From contig CAZMZP010000015.1 in the NCBI GenBank assembly GCA_964570935.1, positions 9,591 through 73,590 of the forward strand: a DNA stretch of 64,000 nucleotides, written 5' to 3'. Both the position numbers and the translations under genes were made by a program. This DNA is from JAFGJU01 sp964570935. Lineage in GTDB: Bacteria; Eisenbacteria; RBG-16-71-46; JAFGJU01. The notes beneath the pieces are model-generated. The model was not told the DNA's origin and made no database searches. It worked only from the letters and a program-made list of their open reading frames with translations. Each line of letters starts with the position of its first letter. Position 1 is the first letter of the stretch. Below, one piece after another: positions 42,622-51,260 of this stretch.

Positions 42622-43167
42622 TCATTTCGCTGTCGGGCGGCGCGCGAGAGAGCGGATGAGTTCAAGGTCCAACGTACCGGAGGCACCCCAGCCCTTTTTC
42701 CCCTCCGGAATCAGCGGCCGGAACTTCTCGTACATTGAATAGGCCTTTTCGGCCAGCGCGGCTGGAGGATAAGAACGAGCCAGGTCCCGCATCGCCCCGC
42801 GCACGTCTTCCAGGGCCTCCCCGAACTTCTGTCCCAGGTAACGCTCCACTCCGTCCGGTTGAAGGCCACGGTCGTTCGCCACCGCGCGCAGCCCCTGCGG
42901 GGTGTCCACCACGGGGACAGAACGACCCAGCAGCGGCACCCGACGCGCGGAAGGCAGCGCCCTCGCGGGTGTCTTCTTTGCGCCCGGCTCGGGTTCTTCG
43001 AACAGACCCAGGCGGCGCCCCTTTGACTGCGCGTTCAGCCCGGCAACGGCCTTTCCCAGTGTGAGTGCCGTCCCGCGGCTGTAGCCCATACGCTCCGCCA
43101 CCACTGTTGCCCAGAGTGTGAGCACCGGCGCGCGGTTCACCTGGACCGAGCGCAGTTTTCCGGGCAT
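42622..43167 (-). CDS. Conserved hypothetical protein
   Basis: I do not recognise the family of this 181-residue protein. It is cytosolic, basic and Gly/Arg-rich, with two blocks: LTLWATVVAERMGYSRGTAL near residues 15-34, which looks like a helix-rich domain, and a C-terminal helical block DGVERYLGQKFGEALEDVRG. The tail has SGTLDLELIRSLARRPTAK. I remember similar N-terminal phrases in unannotated proteobacterial proteins, so it is probably conserved. ATG 43167 has GGAGG ten bases upstream. It lies 22 bases after a flavodoxin-like gene and 28 before a lipoprotein gene. Confidence 0.6.
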   Translation of the reverse strand: MPGKLRSVQVNRAPVLTLWATVVAERMGYSRGTALTLGKAVAGLNAQSKGRRLGLFEEPEPGAKKTPARALPSARRVPLLGRSVPVVDTPQGLRAVANDRGLQPDGVERYLGQKFGEALEDVRGAMRDLARSYPPAALAEKAYSMYEKFRPLIPEGKKGWGASGTLDLELIRSLARRPTAK

Positions 43168-43189
43168 TTCCTTGGGTCCTCCGCCGCGC

Positions 43190-43756
43190 TCACCGTCCGG
43201 CGATATCCGCGGCCATCCTTCTCGCGACCTGGCCGCCCGCCGAGTCGATAACGCCGGGGGCCGCACAAGAGGGCACGATGTACTTGCCTACTGTCTCACA
43301 CTTGCTGTAATCGCTCACCCTGTCAAAAACCACCTGTATCACGTCGGCGTTCTCCTCTATCGGTCCGTCGCACGTGACCAGGAGTGCCACGCGCTTCCCG
43401 TCCAGCAGGGACTTGTAGTCTGGAGTGCCGTAGCCCTTCACGAGACAGAAGTGGCGGTCGATTAACGCCTTCATCTGAGCGGAGAAGTCCCAGCAGTATA
43501 GCGGGGACGCGTATACCAGAGCGTCAGCCTTCATCATGCGCTCGAAAATGGCCAGCGCGTCGTCCTTCTGAACGCATCCGGGCTCGTCATACTTCTCACG
43601 GCACTTGCCGCAGCCCAGGCAGCCGTTCACCATGTGCGACGCGATGTCGATCCGGTCCACCTCGTGCTTCGGGGCGACGAGCGCTTCAAAGCGGCTCAGT
43701 ACATTAGCCGTGTTGCCCTTTCTTCTGGGGCTCCCCAGGATTGTGGCGATCTTCAT
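43190..43756 (-). CDS. Flavodoxin-like NAD(P)H:FMN reductase family protein
   Basis: A 188-residue flavoprotein of the FMN-reductase/iron-sulfur flavoprotein fold. The FMN loop is ATILGSPRRKGNTANVL (residues 4-20); a Cys-rich insertion GCLGCGKCREKYDEPGC (near 49-65) marks the subgroup that may hold an Fe-S cluster or redox Cys, and ASPLYCWDFSAQMK (near 89) is the second FMN region. It probably moves electrons between NAD(P)H and small acceptors. GAGGAGC precedes ATG 43756. It is divergent from the exporter operon. Confidence 0.85.
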   Translation of the reverse strand: MKIATILGSPRRKGNTANVLSRFEALVAPKHEVDRIDIASHMVNGCLGCGKCREKYDEPGCVQKDDALAIFERMMKADALVYASPLYCWDFSAQMKALIDRHFCLVKGYGTPDYKSLLDGKRVALLVTCDGPIEENADVIQVVFDRVSDYSKCETVGKYIVPSCAAPGVIDSAGGQVARRMAADIAGR

Positions 43757-43995
43757 CGGTCTTGCTCCTCGCGTGGGTGAGTCCGGTCGGCCGCAACGCC
43801 GGCGCCGGTCATTGCTGGACGATGCTTCCCGCCGCAAGCGCCGCCCTCTGGAGACCGCCGCCGGCCGCAGGCTCGGCTAATACTACTACAACGGAAGTCA
43901 CAACAATAATGTGTATTGGCGAATCCGCGTCGGAACGTCGTTCGGCGGTTTTTGCCGTTGTCCTGCCGGGCGGCGCAGTGTATCATTCTAACACT
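43757..43995. other. Divergent control region between flavodoxin-like gene and the exporter operon
   Basis: These 239 bases separate the left-reading flavodoxin-like gene from the right-reading exporter operon. The clear signal is the promoter 43958-43986. The reading frame of the adaptor gene stays open through this region, but no part of it resembles the family N-terminus. Confidence 0.5.
43958..43986 (+). promoter_or_regulatory. Promoter of the exporter operon
   Basis: TTGTCC (43958-43963) and TATCAT (43981-43986) are 17 bases apart. The start site would be near 43993, only a few bases before the TTG at 43996 proposed as the start of the adaptor gene. Confidence 0.55.
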
Positions 43996-45207
43996 TTGGG
44001 TATAAACAGAGACCTCTCCAAACTCAGCATAGACCCCGCTGCGCGGGAACGCCCGGCGCCCAAAAGACGACGGCTAATCGTAGTTCTAGTCGCGATTGCA
44101 GTCGTCGTTCTGGTTGCGGTGCTGTGGCTTCTCGCCGGCCGCCGCACAGTCGAAGTGCGCGTCACCTCCGTGCGGGAGGCGGGGGCGGCGCAGACCGCCG
44201 TCCTGAACGCGAGCGGCTACGTCACCCCGCGGCGGATGGCGACGGTCGCCTCCAAGATCACAGGGAAGATTACACGGGTCCTCATAGACGAGGGCATGCA
44301 GGTCGAAGCCGGGCAGGTGCTGGCCCGGTTGGAAGACATCGAAGCGACGGCCGCCTACCAGGCCGCGGAGGCCGAGCTGGCCGTGGCCGTGGCCACGCTT
44401 GAGGACGTCGAGGTGAGGCTGGCCAGCGGGCGGCGTGCTCTGGAGCGGGCCAGAGAGCTTCGCGCCCGGGAGCTTGTCAGCAAGGAGAACCTCGAAAACG
44501 CCGAGGCCGCGGTGGCGAGTAACGAGGCTCAGGCCACGCTCGCCAGGAAGAGCATCAAGGCCGCCGAGGCCGCGGTGGAAATGGCCAGACAGAACGTGGA
44601 GAACTGCATCGTGCGCGCTCCATTCGCGGGCGTGGTGGTTTCCAAGGACGCCCAGCCGGGCGAGATGGTCTCCCCGGTATCGGCCGGAGGCGGCTACACG
44701 CGCACCGGTATCGCCACCATCGTGGATATGTCCTCGCTCGAGATCGAAGTCGATGTCAACGAATCGTACATAGCCCGCGTCACACCCGGTCAGGGAGCCG
44801 AAGCCGTGCTGGACGCTTACCCCGACTGGGGAATGCCCTGTAGAGTCAGAGCAGTCATCCCCACCGCCGACCGGCAGAGGGCGACCGTCAAGGTCCGGAT
44901 ATCCTTCGACACACTGGACCCGCGCATTCTGCCCGACATGGGAGTCAAGGTGTCCTTCCTGGAGGAGGCGGAGGACTCGGCCGACGCACCGCTGACGTTG
45001 GTTCCGCGCGATGCCGTGCGCCGCGACGGGGAGCAGGTGTTCTCGTTTGTCGTCAAGGACGGGCGTGTAGAACGCCGCTCCGTGCGCGCGGGCCGCGAGC
45101 GCGGGCCGGACGTGGAGATTCTGGCGGGACTCCGCCGCGGCGAGCAGGTGGTCACTTCATCGCAGGGCGAGCTCCGCGAAGGTGCGCGTGTGTACGTTCA
45201 GAAATAA
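43996..45207 (+). CDS. HlyD/MacA-type periplasmic adaptor of an ABC exporter
   Basis: Membrane-fusion protein that links an inner-membrane exporter to the outer membrane. A short cytosolic start (GINRDLSKLSID), one membrane helix (about residues 27-47) and a periplasmic part follow: a lipoyl half (SGYVTPRRMATVASKITGK), a coiled hairpin (about 110-180), a second lipoyl half with CIVRAPFAGVVVS and a beta-barrel domain. The start is uncertain. TTG 43996 yields the family-like N-terminus and matches the promoter, which would make the transcript almost leaderless. GTG 43978 and ATG 43909 are alternatives. It is followed 23 bases later by the ATPase gene. Confidence 0.88.
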   Translation: MGINRDLSKLSIDPAARERPAPKRRRLIVVLVAIAVVVLVAVLWLLAGRRTVEVRVTSVREAGAAQTAVLNASGYVTPRRMATVASKITGKITRVLIDEGMQVEAGQVLARLEDIEATAAYQAAEAELAVAVATLEDVEVRLASGRRALERARELRARELVSKENLENAEAAVASNEAQATLARKSIKAAEAAVEMARQNVENCIVRAPFAGVVVSKDAQPGEMVSPVSAGGGYTRTGIATIVDMSSLEIEVDVNESYIARVTPGQGAEAVLDAYPDWGMPCRVRAVIPTADRQRATVKVRISFDTLDPRILPDMGVKVSFLEEAEDSADAPLTLVPRDAVRRDGEQVFSFVVKDGRVERRSVRAGRERGPDVEILAGLRRGEQVVTSSQGELREGARVYVQK

Positions 45208-45230
45208 TCAAGCCCATTAAGGAGATCATC

Positions 45231-45977
45231 ATGGTCAGGGTAGATGGAAAGGGCGGCGGTGCGGTCGTCGAGATCAGAAACCTCGACAAGAAGTACTACC
45301 GCGGAGGGCAGGAAATCGACATTCTGCGGGGTCTCAACCTGGACGTCGACGGTGGCGAGTTCATAGCGTTCATGGGGCCTTCCGGCTCAGGTAAGACCAC
45401 CCTCCTGAATCTTATAGGCGGCCTGGACACGCCATCGGCGGGGACGGTCCGCATAGGCGGAGACGAGATCAGCTCGCTCTCCGGCAGGAAACTGGCAGCG
45501 TGGCGGGCTCGGCACATCGGGTTCATCTTCCAGATGTATAACCTCATCCCCGTGCTGACGGCATTCCAGAACGTGCAGCTTCCGCTGCTGCTGACAGGAC
45601 TCTCCAAGGCCGAGCGCCGGAACCACGTCGAGGCCGCACTGGAGCTGGTCGGCCTCAGCGACAGGGCGCACCATTATCCGCGCCAGCTTTCAGGAGGCCA
45701 GGAGCAGCGCGCCGCAATAGCGCGCGCGATAGTGGCCGACCCCAAGATACTGCTCTGCGACGAACCCACCGGAGATCTAGACCGCGCTTCTGGCGACGAA
45801 ATACTGGATATCATAAGCCGGCTTTCCAAGGAGTACGGCAAGACGGTGTTCCTGGTCACTCACGACCCAGTTGCCGCCAAGCGCGCCGACACCGTGCTCC
45901 ACCTGGACAAGGGCATGCTGCTCGAATGCACTGCAGAGGGTGAGTTTGCGTGCAAACCAGGAGAGACCGCGCAGTGA
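45231..45977 (+). CDS. ABC transporter ATP-binding protein, MacB/LolD type
   Basis: ATPase of the exporter in this operon, in the MacB/LolD/FtsE group. The 248-residue protein has Walker A GPSGSGKTT (near residue 50), a Q-loop, the signature LSGGQEQRAA, in which the usual Gln is replaced by Glu (Gln-Glu-Gln), Walker B ILLCDEPTGDLD and the switch His in VTHDP. AAGGAGATC precedes ATG 45231. It overlaps the first permease by four bases (GTGA). Confidence 0.93.
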   Translation: MVRVDGKGGGAVVEIRNLDKKYYRGGQEIDILRGLNLDVDGGEFIAFMGPSGSGKTTLLNLIGGLDTPSAGTVRIGGDEISSLSGRKLAAWRARHIGFIFQMYNLIPVLTAFQNVQLPLLLTGLSKAERRNHVEAALELVGLSDRAHHYPRQLSGGQEQRAAIARAIVADPKILLCDEPTGDLDRASGDEILDIISRLSKEYGKTVFLVTHDPVAAKRADTVLHLDKGMLLECTAEGEFACKPGETAQ

Positions 45978-47113
45978 GATTTCTCCATCTCATCCTAGTC
46001 AACCTCAAGCGGAAGAAGCTGCGCACCCTACTCACAATAGGGTCCTTCCTGGTGGCCCTGTTCCTGTACGGGCTCCTGATGACCATCAAGGTGGCGCTCA
46101 GCGGCGGAGTCGACTTTGCCGGCGTTGACAGGGTGGTGGTCATTAATAGGGTGTCGCTCATCATGCCGCTTCCAATTGCGTACAAGGAACAGATTCAGCG
46201 TATCCCCCACGTCGCGGACATAACTTTCGCCACGTGGTTCGGCGGTTACTACCAAGACATGAAGAACTTCTTTCCCAACTACGCTGTTGACGCGGAATCC
46301 TACCCGCGTGTGTACTCCGAGTACAGACTGTCGGAAGAGGCACTGGCTGCCTTCCGGGCCGACAGGCAGGCTTGCATCATCAGCCCGCCGCTGGCTGACC
46401 GGTTTGGGTTCAAGGTGGGCGACAGAATCCCGCTCGAGGGCACCATCTGGGAAGGAGACTGGGAACTCAACGTGCGCGGTGTTTACGAAGTCGAGCGCGG
46501 GGAGATGGAGACCCCCGAGCTATGGTTCCAGTATGCATACCTGGAGGAACAGCGGCCGTTTTTCAAGGGGACTGTCGGGTGGTATGTGGTTAAGGTTGAC
46601 GACCCGGCGAACGCAGTCGGCGTCGCAGCGGCCATCGATGACCGCTTCCGCAACTCTCCGTTCGAGACCAAGACCGAAACCGAGAGGGCATTCGCTACGG
46701 GCTTTGCCAACCAGATCGGCAACATCCGGCTGTTGATTCTGTCCATAGGAAGCGTGGTCTTCTTCACGCTGCTGCTGGTGACGGGGAACGCAATAGCGAC
46801 ATCGGTGCGAGAGCGCACCAACGAGATTGCCGTCATGAAGACGGTGGGCTTCAGCGATGTGGCCATACTCTCCCTCGTTTTGGGCGAAGCGCTCGTCGTC
46901 GCGGCAGTCGGAGGCGGGATGGGGCTCGTCCTGGCCAAGCTGTTCACTCTCGGCGGTGATCCGACGGGCGGAATGCTCTCGTTCTTCTACCTGTCCGGAG
47001 CGTCGATGGCAACCGGGTTCGGACTGGCGCTGGCGTCCGGGGCGGCAGCGGGGATCGTCCCCGCCGTCGGAGCCATGCGGCTCAAGATCGTCGACGCATT
47101 GAGGAGGGTGTGA
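45974..47113 (+). CDS. FtsX/MacB-type ABC permease, first of two
   Basis: A 379-residue membrane protein of the FtsX/MacB permease class: one N-terminal helix (residues 12-34), a large periplasmic domain (about 40-250) and three C-terminal helices with ERTNEIAVMKTVGFSD between the first two. It works with the ATPase and adaptor to move peptides, lipids or lipoproteins; the cargo is unknown. The start GTG 45974 overlaps the ATPase stop (GTGA), with AGGAGAG at good spacing. A second, related permease follows. Confidence 0.9.
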   Translation: MRFLHLILVNLKRKKLRTLLTIGSFLVALFLYGLLMTIKVALSGGVDFAGVDRVVVINRVSLIMPLPIAYKEQIQRIPHVADITFATWFGGYYQDMKNFFPNYAVDAESYPRVYSEYRLSEEALAAFRADRQACIISPPLADRFGFKVGDRIPLEGTIWEGDWELNVRGVYEVERGEMETPELWFQYAYLEEQRPFFKGTVGWYVVKVDDPANAVGVAAAIDDRFRNSPFETKTETERAFATGFANQIGNIRLLILSIGSVVFFTLLLVTGNAIATSVRERTNEIAVMKTVGFSDVAILSLVLGEALVVAAVGGGMGLVLAKLFTLGGDPTGGMLSFFYLSGASMATGFGLALASGAAAGIVPAVGAMRLKIVDALRRV

Positions 47114-47115
47114 GC

Positions 47116-48288
47116 ATGGCCATACCCGTTGAATACAACTTCCGAAGCGTCATCAAACGCTGGACTTCCACACTGGTGGCGGTGCTAAGCATCGCAGGCA
47201 CTGTAGCCGTGTTCATCGTGATGCTGGCCATGGCGCAGGGGTTCAGGGCCACCCTCGTCTCGTCCGGGTCGCCTCAGAACGCGATTGTCATCCGCGGCGG
47301 TGCCGAAGCCGAGATGATGAGTGCCATACTGCTGGACCAGACGCGTGTTATCGCTGACGCGCCCGGCGTGGGCCGTTCGCCGTCGGGCGACCCGCTCGTG
47401 AGCGCGGAAGTGGTAGTCATAGGGGCCTTCCCGCTGGCCTCGTCCGGGTCGGACGCCAACGTGCAGATACGTGGAGCGTCTCCGTTAGTCATGTCCGTGC
47501 GGCCCGACGTCCGGATTGTCCAAGGGCGGTTCTTTCAGAGTGGACTCACTGAGCTGGTAGTAGGCAGGAACGTTCCGGCTACCTACGGGGGATTGAATCT
47601 GGGCTCCACAGTCGAGTTCGGCGGCGGCCGGTGGACGGTGGTCGGGGTATTCGATGCCGGCGGAAGCTCCTTCGACTCGGAGCTCTGGTGTGACGCCACT
47701 GTGCTCAACCAAGTTTACAAACGTCCAGAAAACGTGTTCCAGTCGGTGACTGTGCGTCTTGACTCTCCCCAAAGTTTCACCAAATTCAAGGACGGCCTGA
47801 CCGCCGACCCGCGCCTGACCGTCGACGTTTTCCGCGAGACTGAATGGTACGCCGCGCAGTCGCGCATGATCGCCTCCGTCATCAGCGTGCTCGGCTTCTT
47901 GGTGGCTGCCGTCATGGCCGTCGGGGCCATTTTCGCGGCTCTGAACACGATGTACTCGGCGGTGGCCGCGCGCTCCTCGGAGATAGGCACTCTGAAGGCG
48001 CTCGGGTTCGGCCCCGGGAGCATCGTGGTTTCGTTCCTGGCCGAGTCGGCGATAATCGCGCTCATCGGCGGCGCGGTAGGCTGCCTCGCGGCCCCTCCGT
48101 TCAACGGCTTCACGACCGGCACGATGAACTGGTCCAGCTTCTCCTACCTGGCCTTCTCCTTCCGGGTCACCCCGGGGATCGTTGCCGGCGGTCTCGTGTT
48201 TTCTCTGCTGATGGGGATCATCGGCGGGCTGCCGCCCGCGGTGCGTGCCGCGCGCCTGCCTGTCATCGTGGCGCTGCGGGAGCTGTGA
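47116..48288 (+). CDS. FtsX/MacB-type ABC permease, second of two
   Basis: A 390-residue permease with the same layout as the first: an N-terminal helix, a periplasmic domain (about 45-255) and three C-terminal helices with ARSSEIGTLKALGFGPGSIV between helices. The two subunits probably pair as a heterodimer. ATG 47116 is eight bases from GGAGGG; a GTG at 47110, closer to that site, is a less likely start. The gene ends 38 bases before the GNAT remnant on the opposite strand. No obvious terminator is seen. Confidence 0.9.
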   Translation: MAIPVEYNFRSVIKRWTSTLVAVLSIAGTVAVFIVMLAMAQGFRATLVSSGSPQNAIVIRGGAEAEMMSAILLDQTRVIADAPGVGRSPSGDPLVSAEVVVIGAFPLASSGSDANVQIRGASPLVMSVRPDVRIVQGRFFQSGLTELVVGRNVPATYGGLNLGSTVEFGGGRWTVVGVFDAGGSSFDSELWCDATVLNQVYKRPENVFQSVTVRLDSPQSFTKFKDGLTADPRLTVDVFRETEWYAAQSRMIASVISVLGFLVAAVMAVGAIFAALNTMYSAVAARSSEIGTLKALGFGPGSIVVSFLAESAIIALIGGAVGCLAAPPFNGFTTGTMNWSSFSYLAFSFRVTPGIVAGGLVFSLLMGIIGGLPPAVRAARLPVIVALREL

Positions 48289-48326
48289 CAGGTTCTTCGG
48301 CCGTACGCCTTACTAGTCCGCCCCGG

Positions 48327-48707
48327 TCAGAGTTCCGACTCCTTCACTCCGGCTTTCCGAAGTGCTTCTCCAGAAACACCGCTTCGTCGGTCAGGCCGTG
48401 TCTTCGATAGAACCTGGCCGCGCCCACGCGCGTCTTCCCGCACGACTACTTCCTCGATCAAACAGGAGTTCCCGGCGTGGTAGAGGTCGCGTCTGACGGA
48501 ATAGCTGAGGAGTCCCACTACCTCTCCGAGCGACTCAGCCAGGAGCACTCTGTTTCCGGGGGTCCCGAGATAGTCCTCGACGTAGGCTTCAGTGACGGGG
48601 CTCGTCTCGCCGCCGGCGGCGGCGAGCTCCGTTATCAGGCGGGTGATACTGTGGACGTCTCCGCCGGTGGCCTCGCGGACCACGATGCTGGTGTCATCCG
48701 GACTCAT
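48327..48707 (-). pseudogene. GNAT acetyltransferase with an internal deletion
   Basis: The N-terminal 97 codons (ATG 48707, after AGAGGAG) read as a normal GNAT up to the acetyl-CoA loop start (VVVREDARGRG). The frame then loses all resemblance and stops at 48327. In another frame the next bases encode the expected C-terminal piece (VGAARFYRRHGLTDEAVFLEKHF and a stop at 48344). About 30 codons containing the core of the loop are missing. The junction is in GCCGCGCCCACG (48417-48428), which both parts share, suggesting deletion between short direct repeats. The gene overlaps the methyltransferase stop by four bases, so it was once coupled to it. Confidence 0.8.
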
Positions 48708-49504
48708 GTCCGGCTCCTCTCGAACACGAAATACCACCCGCTCGCAAGCCAGTAGGGCAGGGTGTCGGCGAGCCTCGTGTCGGCGTGCTGCAGCAGGCGG
48801 CTTCTTCTCAACGGCCGAAACACAGTCAGGAACGAGTCCGATTTGCCGAAGTCGACGAGCGTCAAGGAGTACGCCGAGAACAGGCTCACCAGACCCTTCC
48901 GCGTGTAGAACTGGCAGTGGTCGGCGCCGCTGCAAACTGCGTATGGAGGCTTGCCCAGAAGGCGCCTGAGTGCGTTCCACTTTCTCAAGCGTGCCCGGAC
49001 GTCCATCCGGTTCTTGAGCTCCCATGGCCCGCGGCCGTTGGGCGTGGTCACCACAAGGTGCGACCCTGGTCTCATCCTCCTGATGATGCTCTCGGCCAGC
49101 GCCGCCGGTTCCAGGACGTGCTCGAACACCTCTGACGCCACCACGACGTCGTACGTCCTGCCGTCGTCGTAGGTTCGGCCGTCTGCGACGGCGACAGTGA
49201 GGTTCGGGACCTTTCCTTCTTCGATCAGGGCCCGCACGTGGTCCACGGCCCTCCGGTCGATGTCGAAAGCCGTCACCCGGCAGCCCAAGGACGCCAGAGG
49301 CAGCGTGATCTCGCCCGTTCCACAAGCGACCTCCAGAACATCAAGCTCCCGGAAGCACTTACCGCTGGAAAGGGCATATCTCTCCAGCGCCCGGTAGATG
49401 AACCGGAGTTTCTTGATGTCAACCGGGTCGGTGTAGGCGGAGGCGGAGAGGAACCCGGCCAGTCCGCTTGGAGCTGCCATGACCAAGGCTGTTTCCTCGT
49501 TCAT
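48704..49504 (-). CDS. SAM-dependent methyltransferase
   Basis: A 266-residue class I methyltransferase resembling UbiG-type or sugar/lipid methyltransferases. Motif I is DVLEVACGTGEITLP (near residue 55), the acidic motif II is RVTAFDIDRRAV and the post-I block YDVVVASEVFEHVLEP contains the VFEHV phrase typical of UbiG-type proteins. A C-terminal region with YTRKGLVSLFSAYSLTLVDF completes the fold. The acceptor is unknown. Its stop overlaps the start of the GNAT remnant (ATGA). Confidence 0.87.
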   Translation of the reverse strand: MNEETALVMAAPSGLAGFLSASAYTDPVDIKKLRFIYRALERYALSSGKCFRELDVLEVACGTGEITLPLASLGCRVTAFDIDRRAVDHVRALIEEGKVPNLTVAVADGRTYDDGRTYDVVVASEVFEHVLEPAALAESIIRRMRPGSHLVVTTPNGRGPWELKNRMDVRARLRKWNALRRLLGKPPYAVCSGADHCQFYTRKGLVSLFSAYSLTLVDFGKSDSFLTVFRPLRRSRLLQHADTRLADTLPYWLASGWYFVFERSRT

Positions 49505-49554
49505 GCTGTGGGTGTCGTAGCCGGTGGGCCGCCGGCCGCGGCGTTTCCAGGCCG

Positions 49555-49851
49555 TCAGCCTCTGTGCCTGGCCTCGGATTCGTCAGTTCCGTTCTCGCCC
49601 CTGGTCACTTTGTTCAGCGAGGACAGCACTCCGGCCAGCGTGACGGCGACGAGCACGGCCCCGATGAACGCCAGCGCCACGCCAACGCTGGTGGAAGAAA
49701 GCTCGCTACCGAAGAGCTTGATCGTGGTCTCTGCCGAGCGGGAGAGCACGGCAAGCAGAATCCCACCCACCAGCAGGACCGCGCCCAGGGCCGACGCGCA
49801 GATAATTATCAACTTCCACACCGGAGACGCGGCTCGGATTAGTACGGCCAT
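49555..49851 (-). CDS. Small two-helix membrane protein
   Basis: A 98-residue protein with two hydrophobic segments (about residues 13-37 and 55-80), the first followed by a polar loop, and a charged tail (EARHRG). I do not recognise a family. ATG 49851 follows AGGAGGT at good spacing; a GTG three codons earlier is a less likely start. It sits between the methyltransferase and the permease genes with no clear functional link. Confidence 0.62.
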   Translation of the reverse strand: MAVLIRAASPVWKLIIICASALGAVLLVGGILLAVLSRSAETTIKLFGSELSSTSVGVALAFIGAVLVAVTLAGVLSSLNKVTRGENGTDESEARHRG

Positions 49852-49906
49852 CGCAACCACCTCCTGAGGTCAGTCGGCCCGGTGCCTTCGAGTCGGCGCC
49901 GGCGGC

Positions 49907-51256
49907 CTACACTGGTGTCGACGACCTCGCGTTCCTGCGCTTCCAGTAGAAGTAGGCAGGGAGACCCAGCAACACCAGGAACAGTCCCATCAGCGAGTCG
50001 CGAGGGTCGGTCGTCAGTGTGTTGTACACGAACCACAGCGCGATGGCCACAAACAGGACCGGCACAACCGGATAGCCCCATGTCTTGTAAGGCCGCGGGG
50101 CGGAAGGGTGTTTCCGTCGCAGGACTATGACCGCGCTCACTGCCATCGCGTAGTACAGCCACGAAGCGAATATGACGTAGGTGAACAACTGCTCGAACCT
50201 TCCGGTGAGAGTGAGCAGCGCCGCCCAGACCCCCTGAAGCACTATGGAAAACGCGGGGGTGTGGAAGCGGCCGTGAATTTCACCGATCCGCTTGAAGAAA
50301 AGCCGGTCCTTGGCCATCGCGTAGTACACCCTCGGCCCGGCCAGGACGAAACCGTTGACCGTGCCGAACGTGGACACCAGCACTGCGGCGGAAATCGCCA
50401 GCCCGCCTGCCGGGCCGACCAGTTTCCTGGCCACGTCCGCCGCCACCAGCTGAGACTGTGCGATCTGGCTGACGGACAGCGTGTACATGTAGACGAGGTT
50501 GGCCGACAGGTAGATCAGGATGACCCCCAGCGTGCCGAAGGCCAGGGCCAGGGGAAGGTTCCGCTGCGGGTTCTTGATCTCCTCCGCGACGAAACCCACG
50601 TTGTTCCATCCGTCGTACGACCACAGCGCCGCCACCATGGCTACGCCGAAAGCGCGCAGCAGTCCGTCGTGATTGACTCCGCCCCACAGGGGCTGGAAAT
50701 TGGCCCAGGACCCCCCTCCGGACCCGAACCCCCAGGCGACCAGCGCGACGATGGCGCCCACTTTCAACGTGGTGAAGACGTTCTGAATCCACCCGCCCCG
50801 CCGCACCCCGACGTAATTGACCGCGGTGAGCAGCAAGATGCAGAGAATCGCGACAACCTTCATCAGGCCAGGCGACAGAGGAACGAAGTAGCCGCTGTAC
50901 TCGGCGAACGCAACGGCCACGGCCGCAATGGAACCGGTCTGGATGACCAGAAACAGCGTCCATCCGAACAGGAAGCCCCAGAGCGGGCCGAAGGCCTCTC
51001 TCAGGTACACGTACTGGCCGCCGGAGCGGGGCATCATGGCCCCGAGCTCGGCGTAGGCCAGGGCGCCGAACAGCGTGAGTACGCCGGACACGGTCCAGAC
51101 CAGCAGGATGACGCCGGGACTCGGCGTGGCCTGCGCGATGGCCCTCGGCGTGAGGAATATCCCCGAGCCGATGATGGAACCCATGAGGACCGTGATGGCC
51201 TCTTTCAGCCCGAGTCCCCGGATGAGCTGAGGTTGGTTACTGAGTTTGCTGTTCAT
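49907..51256 (-). CDS. APC superfamily amino-acid permease
   Basis: A 449-residue inner-membrane transporter with twelve hydrophobic segments, of the LAT/APC type. Landmarks: GSIIGSGIFLTPRAIA near residue 27 (the substrate-binding unwound helix) and LWSYDGWNNVGFVAEEIKNP near 215, the signature of this family. It takes up or exchanges amino acids across the membrane, and so fits the peptide-degrading theme. ATG 51256 is four bases after the DinB gene stop. The frame extends upstream, but no start there suits the first helix. Confidence 0.9.
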   Translation of the reverse strand: MNSKLSNQPQLIRGLGLKEAITVLMGSIIGSGIFLTPRAIAQATPSPGVILLVWTVSGVLTLFGALAYAELGAMMPRSGGQYVYLREAFGPLWGFLFGWTLFLVIQTGSIAAVAVAFAEYSGYFVPLSPGLMKVVAILCILLLTAVNYVGVRRGGWIQNVFTTLKVGAIVALVAWGFGSGGGSWANFQPLWGGVNHDGLLRAFGVAMVAALWSYDGWNNVGFVAEEIKNPQRNLPLALAFGTLGVILIYLSANLVYMYTLSVSQIAQSQLVAADVARKLVGPAGGLAISAAVLVSTFGTVNGFVLAGPRVYYAMAKDRLFFKRIGEIHGRFHTPAFSIVLQGVWAALLTLTGRFEQLFTYVIFASWLYYAMAVSAVIVLRRKHPSAPRPYKTWGYPVVPVLFVAIALWFVYNTLTTDPRDSLMGLFLVLLGLPAYFYWKRRNARSSTPV

Positions 51257-51260
51257 GGTC

